This document shows positions 46,510 through 55,622 of a stretch of 64,000 nucleotides of DNA, in pieces. Under the pieces are notes generated by a model. That model worked only from the letters and a program-made list of their open reading frames with translations. It was not told the DNA's origin and did no database searches. Each line of letters opens with the position of its first letter. Position 1 is the first letter of the stretch. The stretch comes from Betaproteobacteria bacterium (GTDB taxonomy: Bacteria; Pseudomonadota; Gammaproteobacteria; Burkholderiales; Rhodocyclaceae). Both the position numbers and the translations under genes were made by a program. The DNA lies in NCBI GenBank assembly GCA_016234745.1, contig JACRAR010000062.1:119604-183603 (forward strand), written 5' to 3'.

Positions 46510-47694
46510 TCATGATTCCTGTGGGATGTACCGCACTGCCAGAACGCCGCTGATGGCTGCAATCGAGGCGACAATTTGCGGTGGCACGGCGCTGTCGACA
46601 TCGACCAGTGTGTAAGCCAGGTCTCCTTTCGACTTGTTGATCATGTCGTGGATATTGAGCTTGGCCTGGGCCATGACCGTTGAAATCTGGCCAACCATGT
46701 TGGGGACGTTGGCATTGGCAATCGCGAGCCGATATTTCGATTCGCGCGGCAGCGATACATTCGGGAAGTTGACGGCATTCTGTATGCAGCCATTCTCGAG
46801 ATAATCACGTACCTGGTCCGCGACCATGATTGCACAATTTTCTTCGGCTTCCCCGGTGGATGCACCGAGATGCGGCAAGGCAATCACCCGTGGATTGCGA
46901 TTCAATTCGGCACTCGGGAAATCACAGACGTAGCAGCCCAGTTTTTTCGCTTCGAGGGCTCCCAGTACTGCCGAAACATTTACTACGGCATCACGAGAGA
47001 AGTTAAGCAGCACGGCGCCTGACTTCATTTGTCCAATGTTCTCGGCATTGACCAGATTGCGCGTCGCATCGAGCAAGGGCACATGAATCGAAACAAAGTC
47101 GCAGTTCTTGAGAATCTCGGCCACCGAATTGGCCTTCTTGACTTGTGCCGGCAAACTCCAGGCCGCGTCGACGGAAATCTCCGGGTCGTGACCAAGTACT
47201 TCCATACCCAGTTTGATGGCCGCGTCGGCAACGAGGCAGCCGATCTTGCCCAAGCCGATCACGCCCAGGGTGTGCCCGGCCAGCTCATAGCCGGCGTAGG
47301 TTTTCTTGCCGTCCTCAACTTTCTTTTCCATGCCGGGGTCGGCAGGGTCAAGCGTAATGACGAATTCCATCGCGCCGCGCAGGTTTCTGGCCGCCAGCAA
47401 CATGCCCGCAATGACCAGTTCCTTGACTGCATTGGCGTTGGCGCCAGGCGCATTGAAAACCGGCACGCCACGCGCCGACATGGCTTTCACCGGAATGTTG
47501 TTGGTACCAGAACCGGCGCGGCCGATCGCCTTGACGCTGGCAGGAATTTCCAGTTTGTGCATGTCGGCCGAGCGAACCAGCACTGCATCGGGAGCAGCAA
47601 CGTTGTCGGCGCAGACATATCTGTCAGCCGGCAGGCGCTTCAGGCCGTTTTTTGAAATCTTGTTGAGAATCTGAATCTGGTATTGATTAGCCAT
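46510..47694 (-). CDS. serA: D-3-phosphoglycerate dehydrogenase
   Basis: 394 residues from ATG 47694, overlapping the serC stop by 8 bases; a TTG at 47706 would add four residues. First step of serine synthesis. RAGSGTNNIPVKAMSARGVPV, NAD loop GVIGLGKIGCLVADAAIKLG, catalytic His in ALPHLGASTGEAEENC, C-terminal ACT domain (VPNMVGQISTVMAQAKLNIH). Its place between serC and pheA is less usual; it brings both serine genes into the aromatic operon. Confidence 0.95.
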   Translation of the reverse strand: MANQYQIQILNKISKNGLKRLPADRYVCADNVAAPDAVLVRSADMHKLEIPASVKAIGRAGSGTNNIPVKAMSARGVPVFNAPGANANAVKELVIAGMLLAARNLRGAMEFVITLDPADPGMEKKVEDGKKTYAGYELAGHTLGVIGLGKIGCLVADAAIKLGMEVLGHDPEISVDAAWSLPAQVKKANSVAEILKNCDFVSIHVPLLDATRNLVNAENIGQMKSGAVLLNFSRDAVVNVSAVLGALEAKKLGCYVCDFPSAELNRNPRVIALPHLGASTGEAEENCAIMVADQVRDYLENGCIQNAVNFPNVSLPRESKYRLAIANANVPNMVGQISTVMAQAKLNIHDMINKSKGDLAYTLVDVDSAVPPQIVASIAAISGVLAVRYIPQES

Positions 47695-48769
47695 GATTTT
47701 TTTCAAACTCCTTCATGTAGTCGACCAATGTCTTGACGCCTTCCAGTGACATCGCGTTGTATATCGATGCGCGCATCCCGCCGACCGAGCGGTGTCCCTT
47801 CAACTGCACCATGCCGCGTGCCTTTGCCCCTTTGAGGAATTCTTCGTCGAGTTCCGCGTTCTTGAGCGTAAACGGAACATTCATGCGCGACCGGTCCTGT
47901 TTGCGCACCGGATTTTGGAAAAAGCTGCTCTGATCAAGGTAATCGTAAAGCACGGCGGCCTTTTCGATATTCCTCTTTTCCATCGCGGCCAAGCCGCCCT
48001 GCTTTTTCAGCCACTTGAACACCAGACCGGCAATATAGATGCCGTAAGTCGGCGGCGTGTTGTACATCGACTCATTTTCGGCATGGGTTTTATAGTCGAG
48101 CATGGTCGGCGGGGTCGGGCTTCCTTTGCCGATCAGATCCTCGCGCACGATGACGATGGTGAGCCCGGCGGGGCCGATGTTCTTTTGCGCGCCGGCATAG
48201 ATCATTCCGTATTTCGAAACATCGACCGGACGCGACAGAATGTTCGAGGACATGTCGCAGATCAGCGGCACGTTGCCGGTATTCGGAACCCATTGAAATT
48301 CGACGCCGCCGATGGTCTCATTGGCGGTGTAATGCACATAAGCCGCATCGCTGTTGAGCTTCCAGTCGGCCTGGGCCGGCGCATAGGTAAACTTCTGGTC
48401 TTCTGCGGAAGCGACGGTATTCACCTGGCAGAAAGTCTTAGCCTCCTTGATGGCTTTCTTGGCCCACTCGCCGGTATGTACATAATCGGCAGACGTCTTC
48501 CCTGCCAACAGGTTCATCGGGATCATCTCGAACTGCAGTGTGGCGCCGCCTTGCAGGAACAGCACCTTGTAGTTCGCCGGAATCGCCAGCAGTTCGCGCA
48601 AGTCGGCCTCTGCGGCTGCAGCGATCGACATGAACTCCTTGCCGCGATGGCTCATCTCCATGACCGACTGGCCACTGCCATGCCAATCGAGCATTTCAGC
48701 AGCAGCTTCCTTCAGGACATCCTCGGGCAGGGCAGCGGGACCTGCGCTAAAGTTAATTGCACGTGCCAT
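47687..48769 (-). CDS. serC: Phosphoserine aminotransferase
   Basis: 360-residue PLP enzyme converting 3-phosphohydroxypyruvate to phosphoserine (and acting in pyridoxine synthesis). INFSAGPAALPEDVLKEA opening, LFLQGGATLQFEMIPMN, PLP Lys in YGMIYAGAQKNIGPAG, HRSVGGMRASIYNAM. Two bases after gyrA; likely co-transcribed with it or served by its own promoter within gyrA. Confidence 0.97.
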   Translation of the reverse strand: MARAINFSAGPAALPEDVLKEAAAEMLDWHGSGQSVMEMSHRGKEFMSIAAAAEADLRELLAIPANYKVLFLQGGATLQFEMIPMNLLAGKTSADYVHTGEWAKKAIKEAKTFCQVNTVASAEDQKFTYAPAQADWKLNSDAAYVHYTANETIGGVEFQWVPNTGNVPLICDMSSNILSRPVDVSKYGMIYAGAQKNIGPAGLTIVIVREDLIGKGSPTPPTMLDYKTHAENESMYNTPPTYGIYIAGLVFKWLKKQGGLAAMEKRNIEKAAVLYDYLDQSSFFQNPVRKQDRSRMNVPFTLKNAELDEEFLKGAKARGMVQLKGHRSVGGMRASIYNAMSLEGVKTLVDYMKEFEKNHG

Positions 48770-48771
48770 AT

Positions 48772-51327
48772 TTACTCTCCTTGGTCTAGGTCTTCGGTTT
48801 CAATAATCTTCTCTATTCCAGCTAGTTTGGTGCCATCGTCCAGATTTATCAACGTGACACCCTGCGTCGAGCGTCCCATTTCGCGGATCTCTTTAACCAG
48901 TGTGCGGATCAGCACACCTCCCGTCGAGATCAGCATCAATTCATCATCAGGCTGCACCAGCAGGGCACCGACCACCTCGCCGTTGCGCTCGCTGGTGTGG
49001 ATCGCGATCATGCCCTTGGTGCCGCGGCCATGCCGTGTATATTCAGCGATCGGGGTACGTTTTCCATAACCGTTTTCAGTAGCGGTGAGCACTGAGCAAT
49101 CTTCGTTCTCCGCAACCAGCATGGAAATTACCTTCTGCCCACCATCGAGTTGCATACCCCGCACACCGCGGGCGTTGCGTCCCATCGCTCGCACATCTTC
49201 CTCGTCAAAACGCACGGTCTTGCCGGCGTTGGAAAACAGCATCACATCGTAGCTGCCGTCGGTGATCGCGACGCCGATCAGGAAATCCCCCTCGTCGAGG
49301 CCGACCGCGATAATGCCAGCCTTGCGCGGGTTGGAGAAATCCGACAAAGGTGTCTTTTTGACGGTGCCCATGGCGGTTGCCATGAAGACATAATGATTCT
49401 CGTCGAATTCCTTGACGGGCAAAACCGCCGTGATTTTTTCGCCTTCCTCGAGCGGGAAAAGGTTCACGATCGGCTTGCCGAGGCTGGCGCGGCTGCCTTG
49501 CGGCACCTCATAGACCTTGTGCCAATACACGCGGCCCCGGTTGGAAAAACACAAGATGAAGTCGTGCGTATTCGCTACAAACAAGCGGTCGACGAAGTCA
49601 TCTTCCTTGATCGCCGCCGCTTGCCTGCCACGTCCGCCGCGCTTTTGCGACTTGTATTCGGTGAGCGGCTGCGCCTTGATGTAGCCGCCGTGTGAAAGCA
49701 TTACCACCATGTCCTGCGGCGTGATCAAGTCCTCGATGCCGAAATCCTGGGTGTTCAACACAATTTCGGTACGTCGCTTGTCTCCGAATTGCGCGCGTAC
49801 GGCAGTCAGTTCGTCGCTGATGATCTGAGTGATGCGTTCAGGCCGCGCCAGGATGTCAAGCAGGTCGGCGATGATCGCCATCACTTCCTTGTATTCATTG
49901 AAGATCTTTTCCTGTTCCAGGCCGGTCAGACGTTGCAGGCGCAGCTCCAGTATGGCCTGCGCCTGGGCATCGGAGAGCAGATAACCGCGCTTGGACATGC
50001 CGAATTCCGGAGCGAGGCCTTCGGGGCGGGAGGCTTCAGCGGCGGCCCGCATCAACATGTCTTCGACCAGAGAAGAAGGCCAGGTGCGCCCCATCAAACC
50101 CTGTTTGGCCTCGGCAGGAGTCGGTGCTGCCTTGATCAAGGCGATGATCTCGTCGACATTCGACAACGCCACGGCCAGCCCTTCCAGGATGTGACCGCGA
50201 TCCCTTGCCTTTCTCAATTCGAACACGGTGCGCCGGGTCACCACTTCGCGGCGATGCGCCAGGAATGCAGCGAGCATTTCCTTGAGGTTGAGCAAGCGCG
50301 GGCGGCCCTCGCACAGCGCCACCATGTTCATGCCGAAGGAGTCCTGCAGTTGGGTGTGCTTGTAAAGGTTATTGAGGATTACGTCGGGCACTTCGCCGCG
50401 CTTGATTTCGATGACCACACGCATGCCCGATTTGTCGGATTCGTCCTGCAGATGCGTGATGCCTTCGATGCGTTTCTCGTTGACCAGTTCGGCGATTTTT
50501 TCCAGAAGCGTCTTCTTATTGACCTGGTAGGGCAGCTCGTCGATGACGATCGCCTGTTTTCCGCCCTTTTCCAGTTCCTCGATATGCGTCCGGCCCCGCA
50601 TGATGACCCTGCCGCGGCCGGTTAGATAGCCTTCGCGAACGCCCGAGATGCCGTAAATCAGCCCGGCCGTCGGAAAGTCGGGGGCCGGGATGATTTCAAT
50701 CAATTTTTCGATGCTGATCTCGGGATCGCCGAGCAAAGCCAGGCAGGCGTCAATGACTTCGCCCAAATTATGCGGCGGAATGTTGGTTGCCATGCCAACG
50801 GCAATTCCAGAGCTGCCATTAATGAGCAGATTCGGGATCTTGGCAGGCAAGACCAGGGGTTCATGTTCCGAACCATCATAATTCGGCCCGTAATCAACAG
50901 TTTCCTTGTCGAGGTCGGCCAGCAGTTCATGGCCGATCCGCGCCATGCGTATCTCGGTGTAGCGCATGGCCGCCGCGTTGTCGCCATCCACCGAACCGAA
51001 ATTGCCCTGTCCGTCGACCAGCATGTAGCGCAGCGAAAAATCCTGCGCCATACGCACTATCGTGTCATACACCGCCGTATCGCCATGCGGATGGTATTTA
51101 CCGATGACGTCGCCGACGATGCGTGCCGATTTCTTGTAGGCCTTGTTCCAGTCGTTGCTGAGTTCATGCATTGCATACAGCACGCGGCGATGCACAGGCT
51201 TGAGCCCATCGCGCACATCCGGCAAGGCCCGGCCGACAATTACGCTCATGGCGTAATCGAGATAGGAGTGGCGCATCTCCTCTTCTAAGCTGATAGGGAG
51301 AGTTTCTTTGGCAAACGGGTTAGTCAT
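48772..51327 (-). CDS. gyrA: DNA gyrase subunit A
   Basis: 851 residues. N-terminal winged-helix DNA-cleavage domain with catalytic Tyr in [13 protein letters not shown], and the quinolone-determining region [20 protein letters not shown], where the usual Ser83 position reads as His-Gly-Asp-Thr, a natural threonine. C-terminal beta-pinwheel with the GyrA box [10 protein letters not shown]. First gene of the long gyrA-to-lapB string on the minus strand. Confidence 0.97.
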   Translation of the reverse strand: MTNPFAKETLPISLEEEMRHSYLDYAMSVIVGRALPDVRDGLKPVHRRVLYAMHELSNDWNKAYKKSARIVGDVIGKYHPHGDTAVYDTIVRMAQDFSLRYMLVDGQGNFGSVDGDNAAAMRYTEIRMARIGHELLADLDKETVDYGPNYDGSEHEPLVLPAKIPNLLINGSSGIAVGMATNIPPHNLGEVIDACLALLGDPEISIEKLIEIIPAPDFPTAGLIYGISGVREGYLTGRGRVIMRGRTHIEELEKGGKQAIVIDELPYQVNKKTLLEKIAELVNEKRIEGITHLQDESDKSGMRVVIEIKRGEVPDVILNNLYKHTQLQDSFGMNMVALCEGRPRLLNLKEMLAAFLAHRREVVTRRTVFELRKARDRGHILEGLAVALSNVDEIIALIKAAPTPAEAKQGLMGRTWPSSLVEDMLMRAAAEASRPEGLAPEFGMSKRGYLLSDAQAQAILELRLQRLTGLEQEKIFNEYKEVMAIIADLLDILARPERITQIISDELTAVRAQFGDKRRTEIVLNTQDFGIEDLITPQDMVVMLSHGGYIKAQPLTEYKSQKRGGRGRQAAAIKEDDFVDRLFVANTHDFILCFSNRGRVYWHKVYEVPQGSRASLGKPIVNLFPLEEGEKITAVLPVKEFDENHYVFMATAMGTVKKTPLSDFSNPRKAGIIAVGLDEGDFLIGVAITDGSYDVMLFSNAGKTVRFDEEDVRAMGRNARGVRGMQLDGGQKVISMLVAENEDCSVLTATENGYGKRTPIAEYTRHGRGTKGMIAIHTSERNGEVVGALLVQPDDELMLISTGGVLIRTLVKEIREMGRSTQGVTLINLDDGTKLAGIEKIIETEDLDQGE

Positions 51328-51557
51328 CGTTGGGAGTTCCGCGGCACAGCCGGCATGGGCGCCTAGAAAAACAGCGTGATTTTATCATGCCCCGCCCATT
51401 CGTTTCTGCCCGTTTTGGATCCCGCTTAAAGGTATTGATGGCCCCTGTTCATGCTTTGATAACTGCAAAGAAATGCCGAAAATGGCATCTTTTCATTGAC
51501 TCTTGCGAGGAGCATCAGGAAGATGATCGAGATTGCGCAATAAAAGGGTGATGTCCC

Positions 51558-52004
51558 ATGCTGATGTCCAAATTCAATCTAGTCAGTCAATCCATCTTGA
51601 CTATCCTGGCCGCAATCTACTTCACGCTTATGATGCAGACCATGGCTGGCGCTGCGGAAAGGACGCCGGAGCAGGCTGGTCGGCACAAGGCTGCAGTGAA
51701 GAAAAGCCATCAGCGGGTTGCAAAAGCGGTCCAGTTCAAGAAAGCCACGCCCCATCCTCGCAAGACTGCCGCAAAGACCGGTACCGGAAGGAAGACTGTA
51801 TCAAAATCTCCCCCAAGTTCGCTCAAGCTGTCAAGAGATATTGAATCGACATTGCAAGAACCATCGCAGATTGCTTCAGCTAAGCCAAAGCAGATCAATC
51901 AAATCAGCCCGAAGCCACCGCAGGACTTGAGCGGACCGCCTTTGCAAATCGGGAAAACGCTGTACCAACGCAATGGCGAAATCCGCCAGCTGGAATCGCA
52001 GTGA
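51558..52004 (+). CDS. Exported or anchored basic hypothetical protein
   Basis: 148 residues from ATG 51558 after an AAGGGTG ribosome-binding site. Residues about 10-32 are hydrophobic (SILTILAAIYFTLMMQTMAG), a signal peptide or anchor. The remainder is Lys/Ser/Pro-rich and looks unstructured, ending in LQIGKTLYQRNGEIRQL. No family recognised. A weak hairpin ATGCC/GGCAT and a TTGACT box (51496-51501) lie upstream; the rest of the 230-base gap from gyrA is unremarkable. Confidence 0.5.
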   Translation: MLMSKFNLVSQSILTILAAIYFTLMMQTMAGAAERTPEQAGRHKAAVKKSHQRVAKAVQFKKATPHPRKTAAKTGTGRKTVSKSPPSSLKLSRDIESTLQEPSQIASAKPKQINQISPKPPQDLSGPPLQIGKTLYQRNGEIRQLESQ

Positions 52005-52092
52005 CCGCTGAACCGAATGGCAGCCAGGAAATGCGGGATTGTTTTGTTCTGCACGTTGGGCACGTCAACGTCAATCATGAGCGTCATTTGAA

Positions 52093-52758
52093 ATGACGGC
52101 TATTGTAAAAATCGACTTCGTTTCCGATATCTCTTGCCCATGGTGCGCAATAGGTCTTTATGCTCTGGAAGCCGCGCTGGAACGTTTGGGGAGCGAAATT
52201 AAGGCCGAGATCCATTTTCAGCCTTTTGAACTGAATCCTGGCATGCCTCAGGGCGGCCAGGATATCACCGAGCACTTGACGCAAAAATATGGCTCGACTC
52301 CGGATCAACAAGCCCAGATCCGCGAAACCATCCGTCTGCGTGGTGCTGAACTGGGTTTCATCTTTCGCAAGGAAGGACGCGGTCGTATTTATAATACCTT
52401 CGACGCCCATCGTTTGTTGCACTGGGCGGGATTGCCGGAAACCCGCCCCGTCGGAGTTCAACTCAATCTCAAGAAAGCCATGCTGCGCGCCTATTTCACC
52501 GACGGAGAATGCCCCGAAACGCACGATTTGCTGTGCAGTCTGGTCAATGAAGTTGGTTTGGATGAAGTTCGAGCGAGGGAGATTCTAGGCAGCGATGAAT
52601 ACGCTGCAGCAGTCAGAGAACAGGAGCGCTTATACACCAACGCAGGTATCCATTCCGTTCCCGCTGTCATCATCAATGAAAAGTTTTTGATTTCGGGCGG
52701 CCAACCCGTGGACGTTTTCGAGCAGTCACTGCGTCAGATTGTCGCCAAACAGCAGTAA
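52093..52758 (+). CDS. DsbA/FrnE-like thiol oxidoreductase
   Basis: 221-residue thioredoxin-fold protein with an insert, FrnE/2-hydroxychromene-isomerase-like clade. No signal peptide, so cytoplasmic. The active site is CPWC at about residues 14-17 (VSDISCPWCAIGLYALEAAL). C-terminal cis-Pro region is GIHSVPAVIINEKFLISGGQ. Such proteins act in cytosolic disulfide chemistry and stress tolerance; the partner is unknown. Last core gene before the tRNA-Arg remnant. Confidence 0.9.
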   Translation: MTAIVKIDFVSDISCPWCAIGLYALEAALERLGSEIKAEIHFQPFELNPGMPQGGQDITEHLTQKYGSTPDQQAQIRETIRLRGAELGFIFRKEGRGRIYNTFDAHRLLHWAGLPETRPVGVQLNLKKAMLRAYFTDGECPETHDLLCSLVNEVGLDEVRAREILGSDEYAAAVREQERLYTNAGIHSVPAVIINEKFLISGGQPVDVFEQSLRQIVAKQQ

Positions 52759-52899
52759 AAACTTCGTTTCGATTGTTTTCCGGATCCCCTCCTCCACGCT
52801 GCGAAGCCAAGCGCGGCGGGCAGGTCGAATCAGTAGAGCGCCGCGCCTCAGCCCGATTCAAGATTAATGCACCTGTAGCAATATGGGGTAGCAATGCCG

Positions 52900-52933
52900 A
52901 AAATGAAAAAGGGCCAGATTTCTCTAGCCCTTT
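52900..52933 (-). terminator. Terminator following the tRNA-Arg fragment
   Basis: AAAGGGC (52908-52914) and GCCCTTT (52927-52933) pair around a 12-base loop. Read on the minus strand the stem is followed by TTTTTCATTTTC. It sits 8 bases past the CCA end of the tRNA fragment, as expected of the original tRNA terminator. A separate GCGCGGCG/CGCCGCGC inverted repeat lies further left (52811-52846). Confidence 0.75.
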
Positions 52934-52941
52934 GATTGTAT

Positions 52942-52989
52942 TGGCGCGCCCGGAGCGATTCGAACGCCCGACCCCTTGGTTCGTAGCCA
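52942..52989 (-). other. 3' half of tRNA-Arg(ACG): integration-site remnant (att)
   Basis: On the minus strand the sequence begins in the anticodon stem-loop (CTACGAA, anticodon ACG), then variable loop, T-arm (GGGCG-TTCGAAT-CGCTC), acceptor CGGGCGC, discriminator G and encoded CCA. The 5' half is missing: bases right of 52989 no longer complete the anticodon stem (only 3 of 5 pairs) and no D-arm follows. This is the classic scar left where a tyrosine recombinase crosses over in the anticodon loop. The complete tRNA should lie at the far end of the island, right of 64000. Confidence 0.85.
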
Positions 52990-53476
52990 GCCATGGGAAT
53001 TATCGGGTATTAATAATCAACAACTTAGAGCTGACCGTTGCAAACATAATGCCTATTTAAGTTGATGAATTCTGGAAAAGTCGCGCAAAAGTCGCGCATC
53101 AAAGGATCTGTAGTGCATACCGCCTCACTAAGCATTATCTCACGCAAGTTAGCAGATATTTTCTTGATAGAGTTAGCTTTCATGTTCATCCACCTGGATA
53201 AAGATAAAGGTGATGGCAACTGCAACAGCGCAACAGCCTGAGGCTTTTTTGCCCCGGGAACGATAATCTTACCACCTGAAACCGGTCGTTCGCGAACCGC
53301 CGTTCCCAGCAAGGAGCTGTCATACGCTCTGCTGTCGGGAATGACGGCAAACTGGCGAACACCAGCCGCTCAAATTATGCTACATAAATAATCGGCCAAG
53401 CTGCTCTGAGCGTCAGCTTCACAAATTCTCAACGGCAAGTCAGGACCGGAGCCGCCTGATGACTATCGAATACGTT
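52990..53476. other. Island edge: tandem repeat and no confident gene
   Basis: Contains a perfect tandem pair of AAAAGTCGCGC (53076-53086, 53087-53097). A 95-codon minus-strand frame (53025-53312) shows no recognisable domain, has no convincing ribosome-binding site, and could be a decayed gene. The rest (53313-53476) shows nothing I can support. Confidence 0.5.
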
Positions 53477-53959
53477 TCAATAGGGCGCCCCATCCTTGTG
53501 TACGAACTGCCATTTCCCGTCATTGCCTAGTATGGCTCGCAAGTCGTCGTCGGGATAGGTCACCGTATCCTCAGCGGTACGATCGCCGACTTCGAGATAG
53601 AGAACGTCTTCACTCGTTCGATTAACGAGTTGATGTCCATTGCCAGTCCCCGCTTTGAAAGCAGCGCACATGCCTGGAGTAAGCTGGGTTTCGCCTTGAT
53701 CCGTGATGAGTGCCGGATGCCCTGCCAAGATATAGACGAATTCATCTTGCTTCGAGTGGGCATGACGAAGTGCAGACCCAGCACCTGGAATGAGTCGCGT
53801 CAGGTTCACTCCGAAGTTCGACAAACCAAAAATGTCGCCTAGCGGGCGCTTCTCCCTGCCAGCCATGCGCGAGCGAAAAGGTTCTGGGTAGTTTGACGGC
53901 TTTGTTCGAGGCGCCGCAGCCAACGCGACGATTGCTGTGGGGAATTCTGTATTCGACAT
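53477..53959 (-). CDS. Cupin domain protein
   Basis: 160 residues from ATG 53959, with GGAG 7 bases upstream; a frame to 54070 overlaps the MFS gene and is rejected. Single conserved beta-barrel: motif 1 LRHAHSKQDEFVYILAGHPAL gives metal-binding His and Glu; motif 2 is GNGHQLVNRTSEDVLYLEVG. Similar proteins bind small molecules or act as sugar or amino-acid modifying enzymes. Probably co-transcribed with the upstream MFS transporter, which ends 34 bases earlier. Confidence 0.85.
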   Translation of the reverse strand: MSNTEFPTAIVALAAAPRTKPSNYPEPFRSRMAGREKRPLGDIFGLSNFGVNLTRLIPGAGSALRHAHSKQDEFVYILAGHPALITDQGETQLTPGMCAAFKAGTGNGHQLVNRTSEDVLYLEVGDRTAEDTVTYPDDDLRAILGNDGKWQFVHKDGAPY

Positions 53960-53993
53960 AGTGGCTCCGAGTTGTTGATGAGCAAAGGACGTC

Positions 53994-55484
53994 CTATTCA
54001 GAGAACTCTTCAAGGCCACTGCCATTCTCTCGCTCACGGTTTGGAAGAACGGCACGCCGTGACAGAGCATAGCTTAAAGAAGCGATGGCAAGGGCATTGA
54101 CCATCAGAGCCGCCGCGACTGCAAAGGTGGTTCGCATTCCAGCCGCAACCGCCTCAGGATGCGCTGACATCAAGTTGGTCGTCGCTGATCCGATAGCGAA
54201 CACAGTGCCCATGACGGATGCGCCGGTAATGAGCCCGAGATTGCGCGACAGGTTAAGCATGCCGGATATGACGCCCCGCTGGTCCGGGCGAATATTCGTC
54301 ATGACGGCAGTGTTGTTGGCAGCCTGGAACAGCGCATAGCCGGCGGTGATTATGACGAGCGGAGCGATGTACCCCGGGACCCCGAACCTCGTTGATAGCA
54401 TGGGCAGGATGGTGGAGCCGAGCGTCATTCCGATGAGCCCAACGATGCTCATGCGGTGTGCGCCAAACCGGTCCACAACACGGCCAGCCGGCACACCCGT
54501 CAATGCGGCGACAATCGGACCGGAGGACATGACGAGACCGACACGGGCTGCGTCGAGGAGAAGTGCGCCGGAGAGGTAGAACGGCCCAACCACCAGCGTT
54601 GCCATCACCACAGTCGTGACCATGGTGCTCATGGCGAAGCCTGCGCTCAGTACCGGATTTCGGAACATTGCCAAGTGGATCAAAGGTGATGCTGCTCTCG
54701 TCTCGGCGAGCACGAAGAGGCCGACGCCGAAGACGGCAAGCAACAGCAGAACCATGTTGATTTGACCGAAGCTGCCACGCCCCACCGTCATGGCGAGTGC
54801 ATAAGCCGCGAGTGTCAGAGCAAGCAACAGTGTGCCCATGATGTCGAAGCTGGCCCGACCCGTCTTCGGCCCCTGGCGGTCTACGGGCAGGTAGCGGTAC
54901 GCAAGAAGTAGAGCCAGAATACCCAATGGGATATTGATGAGAAAGATGGCCGGCCAACCGATCCCGGCGATCAGAACACCGCCCAGTGATGGTCCGAGCG
55001 CGGTACCCATCGCGGACATGGTTCCGAGCAGTCCCATGGCGCTACCGGTCTTCTCTTTGGGGACCGTCTCACCGATCAGCGCCATGGAGAGGGACATCAT
55101 GATGGCCGCGCCCAGCCCTTGTAGTGCCCGGGCGGCAATCAGCAGCCAGAGCGTTGGGGAAACGCCACACAGGATGGAGGCCACCGTGAAGAGGAAGATT
55201 CCAAGCAACAGCAGCCGTCTGCGCCCGGTGATGTCACCGAACCGCCCGACGCTGACGATCAGGAGGGTCATAGCGAGAAGATAAGTGAGGACAACCCACT
55301 GAACTTCCTGGAATGAGGCATTGAACGCCTGAGCCAAAGCCGGCAAGCCAACATTGGCGATGCTGGTGCCGAGCGAAGACAGCAGCATGGATAGTGAAAG
55401 GCTGGCGAGTACCCACCAAACCGAAGGTGCCTGTTCTGCGTTTCCAGATACTGCCTCGCGGCGCCCTGCTGTGATTGGCTTCAA
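53994..55484 (-). CDS. MFS efflux transporter, DHA2 (EmrB/QacA) type
   Basis: 496 residues with about 14 hydrophobic segments. Starts at TTG 55484, 6 bases after AAAGGAG; the ATGs farther upstream have no such site. Motif A-like GRFGDITGRRRLLLLGIFLF after helix 2 and the motif C antiporter stretch TALGPSLGGVLIAGIGWPAIF are clear. Likely a proton-driven drug exporter of unknown substrate. Divergent from a LysR-type gene that probably regulates it. Confidence 0.92.
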   Translation of the reverse strand: MKPITAGRREAVSGNAEQAPSVWWVLASLSLSMLLSSLGTSIANVGLPALAQAFNASFQEVQWVVLTYLLAMTLLIVSVGRFGDITGRRRLLLLGIFLFTVASILCGVSPTLWLLIAARALQGLGAAIMMSLSMALIGETVPKEKTGSAMGLLGTMSAMGTALGPSLGGVLIAGIGWPAIFLINIPLGILALLLAYRYLPVDRQGPKTGRASFDIMGTLLLALTLAAYALAMTVGRGSFGQINMVLLLLAVFGVGLFVLAETRAASPLIHLAMFRNPVLSAGFAMSTMVTTVVMATLVVGPFYLSGALLLDAARVGLVMSSGPIVAALTGVPAGRVVDRFGAHRMSIVGLIGMTLGSTILPMLSTRFGVPGYIAPLVIITAGYALFQAANNTAVMTNIRPDQRGVISGMLNLSRNLGLITGASVMGTVFAIGSATTNLMSAHPEAVAAGMRTTFAVAAALMVNALAIASLSYALSRRAVLPNRERENGSGLEEFSE

Positions 55485-55622
55485 CCTGTACTCCTTTACC
55501 TGACAACCCCGAATCCGGGTTATCAGAAACATAATCCTTTGCAAGACATAGCGGAAGGCGCATCATTTGCACTTTATTCGTGCGGCTGACGCCATATCTT
55601 CAAACCGTGCTACGGTCAATGT

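Noticed and set aside
47792..49069. 425-codon plus-strand open frame
   Set aside because: Antisense to serC and the end of gyrA; no ribosome site or family.
52811..52846. GCGCGGCG/CGCCGCGC inverted repeat as terminator of the FrnE-like gene
   Set aside because: 20-base loop and no U-tract; not convincing as a terminator.
52773..53060. Plus-strand 95-codon frame containing ARPERFERPTPW
   Set aside because: It is the antisense of the tRNA-Arg fragment and its terminator; such ERFERP-type peptides are a well-known artefact of reading tRNA genes backwards.
53025..53312. Truncated integrase at the island edge
   Set aside because: The 95-residue frame shows none of the tyrosine recombinase catalytic motifs, so I left it unassigned.
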